From assembly GCA_002710905.1 (NCBI GenBank), contig PAJB01000021.1, forward strand, positions 36,649 through 42,130: a stretch of DNA of 5,482 nucleotides. Reading direction: 5' to 3'. The stretch is from Chloroflexota bacterium. GTDB taxonomy: Bacteria > Chloroflexota > Dehalococcoidia > UBA2979. Of the stretch, positions 4,996 through 5,482 are shown piece by piece. The translations under genes were made by a program, and so were the position numbers. How positions within the stretch are numbered: the stretch's first letter is position 1; the number at the start of each line of letters is the position of its first letter. The notes under the pieces were generated by a model, which searched no databases, was not told the origin of the DNA, and was given only the letters and a program-made list of their open reading frames with translations.

Positions 4996-5482
4996 CTATT
5001 CAACAATCTTCGCACCGCGTTTTATTGCTTCATCAACAAGATGCTGACCTTGATTTTCACTAGACGACGAACCTGATTTGCTTGTAGAGGAGTCATTAGC
5101 AGGTTCCTCAGCAACTTCAACATCAACAATTAAATCGACATTGAGTACACTATTTACTGCATTTTGAATTGCCACTAAAACACTGCCATTATCAGAATTC
5201 TTGACTAAATCAACATGAGTAGAAAATTTAAAGCCTATTACTAAAGTTTTGTCATTAATGCCCTTTACAAAACATCCAGAATTCATTAATGCCCCAGCTT
5301 TATTATTGTTTTTTCTGGCTTCTGTCTTGATAGATGCCCATTTTGCTATAGCCATATCAACGATTGAATCACCTGTTTGTTCATTAACTTGAGTGATCGT
5401 CTCGTCTGATGATGTCTCGTCTGATGATGTCTCGTCTGATGATGTCTCGTCTGATGATGTCTCGTCTGATGATGTCTCGTCT
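4996..5482 (-). CDS. dnaX: DNA polymerase III tau/gamma subunit, C-terminal part (5' end outside window)
   Basis: The frame is open from the right edge to the TAG at 4998-4996, so 161 residues of a longer protein are visible. The ATP-binding clamp-loader domains lie outside the window. Reading inward, there is a (Thr-Ser-Ser-Asp-Glu)n linker, then TITQVNEQTGDSIVDMAIAKW. A small domain with the DnaX C-terminal pattern follows: Trp, then LVIGFKFSTHVDLVKN, then NAVNSVLNVDLIVDVEV. After a second Ser-rich linker the protein ends in HLVDEAIKRGAKIVE, which resembles the terminal helix and strand of many DnaX proteins. Position directly upstream of recR agrees with dnaX in many bacteria. An internal ATG at 5355 is not a gene start, because the frame continues upstream through conserved-looking sequence. 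I identified it from weak sequence similarity plus gene order, not from the diagnostic AAA+ domain. No frameshift signal that would produce a short gamma form is visible in this part. Confidence 0.8.
   Translation of the reverse strand, partial: DETSSDETSSDETSSDETSSDETSSDETITQVNEQTGDSIVDMAIAKWASIKTEARKNNNKAGALMNSGCFVKGINDKTLVIGFKFSTHVDLVKNSDNGSVLVAIQNAVNSVLNVDLIVDVEVAEEPANDSSTSKSGSSSSENQGQHLVDEAIKRGAKIVE
5401..5482. repeat. Perfect 15-bp tandem repeat (minisatellite) within dnaX, at least 5.5 copies
   Basis: The plus-strand unit CTCGTCTGATGATGT is repeated without a mismatch at 5401, 5416, 5431, 5446 and 5461, with a partial copy at 5476-5482 cut by the window edge. On the coding (minus) strand each unit adds Thr-Ser-Ser-Asp-Glu in the dnaX frame. 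The 15-bp period keeps the frame, so copy-number change would lengthen or shorten the linker without truncating the protein. The unit is 7/15 G+C, higher than the surrounding DNA. The total copy number is unknown because the array runs off the window. Confidence 0.97.

Noticed and set aside
4996..5355. A separate 119-residue gene starting at the ATG at 5355 on the minus strand
   Set aside because: The frame stays open upstream to the window edge, and the content fits the C-terminal end of DnaX, so the ATG is an internal Met.
5401..5482. Direct repeats considered as a CRISPR array
   Set aside because: The 15-bp units are contiguous with no spacers, and they lie in frame inside dnaX.

Overview
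The window is AT-rich (roughly two-thirds A+T by eye), densely coding bacterial chromosome. It has six recognisable genes in two convergent blocks, with gaps of 5 to 15 bases between them. RecO, RecR and DnaX are bacterial housekeeping proteins, so this is not archaeal or phage DNA. The MetRS and the long-chain polyprenyl synthase read most like Chloroflexota proteins (for example GSDSHGTP and RFLPDRYVEG in MetRS, and HTATLVHDD with TGELAQ in the prenyltransferase). With the low GC and tight packing, I suspect a marine SAR202-like lineage. That taxonomic guess comes from memory of the families, not from a search.

Bases 1-103 hold a good sigma70-type promoter (TGTACA, 17 bp, TATAAT) and a Shine-Dalgarno sequence. 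They lead into a rightward operon: metG (methionyl-tRNA synthetase, apparently starting at a rare ATT codon), tatD (TatD-family metal-dependent nuclease) and a trans-polyprenyl diphosphate synthase (bases 104-3590). A short possible divergent reading frame at 1-36 is only weakly supported.

The rightward operon meets a leftward one at 3590/3596, with only 5 bases between the two stop codons and a weak AT-rich inverted repeat across the junction. The leftward operon is transcribed dnaX (3' part only) - recR - recO. It links the clamp-loader subunit tau/gamma to the RecOR recombination mediator that loads RecA at gaps. ybaB, which usually lies between dnaX and recR, is absent.

The right edge (5401-5482) is a perfect 15-bp tandem repeat inside dnaX. 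It encodes repeated Thr-Ser-Ser-Asp-Glu in the linker before the C-terminal domain, and the window ends inside the array.

I see no undescribed multi-gene system, mobile element, CRISPR array or RNA gene. The points worth a second look are the dnaX minisatellite, the ATT start and variant signature motifs (HLGQ, KASSS) of MetRS, the C-x-C zinc half-site of RecR, and the missing ybaB. No non-coding stretch exceeds about 100 bases.
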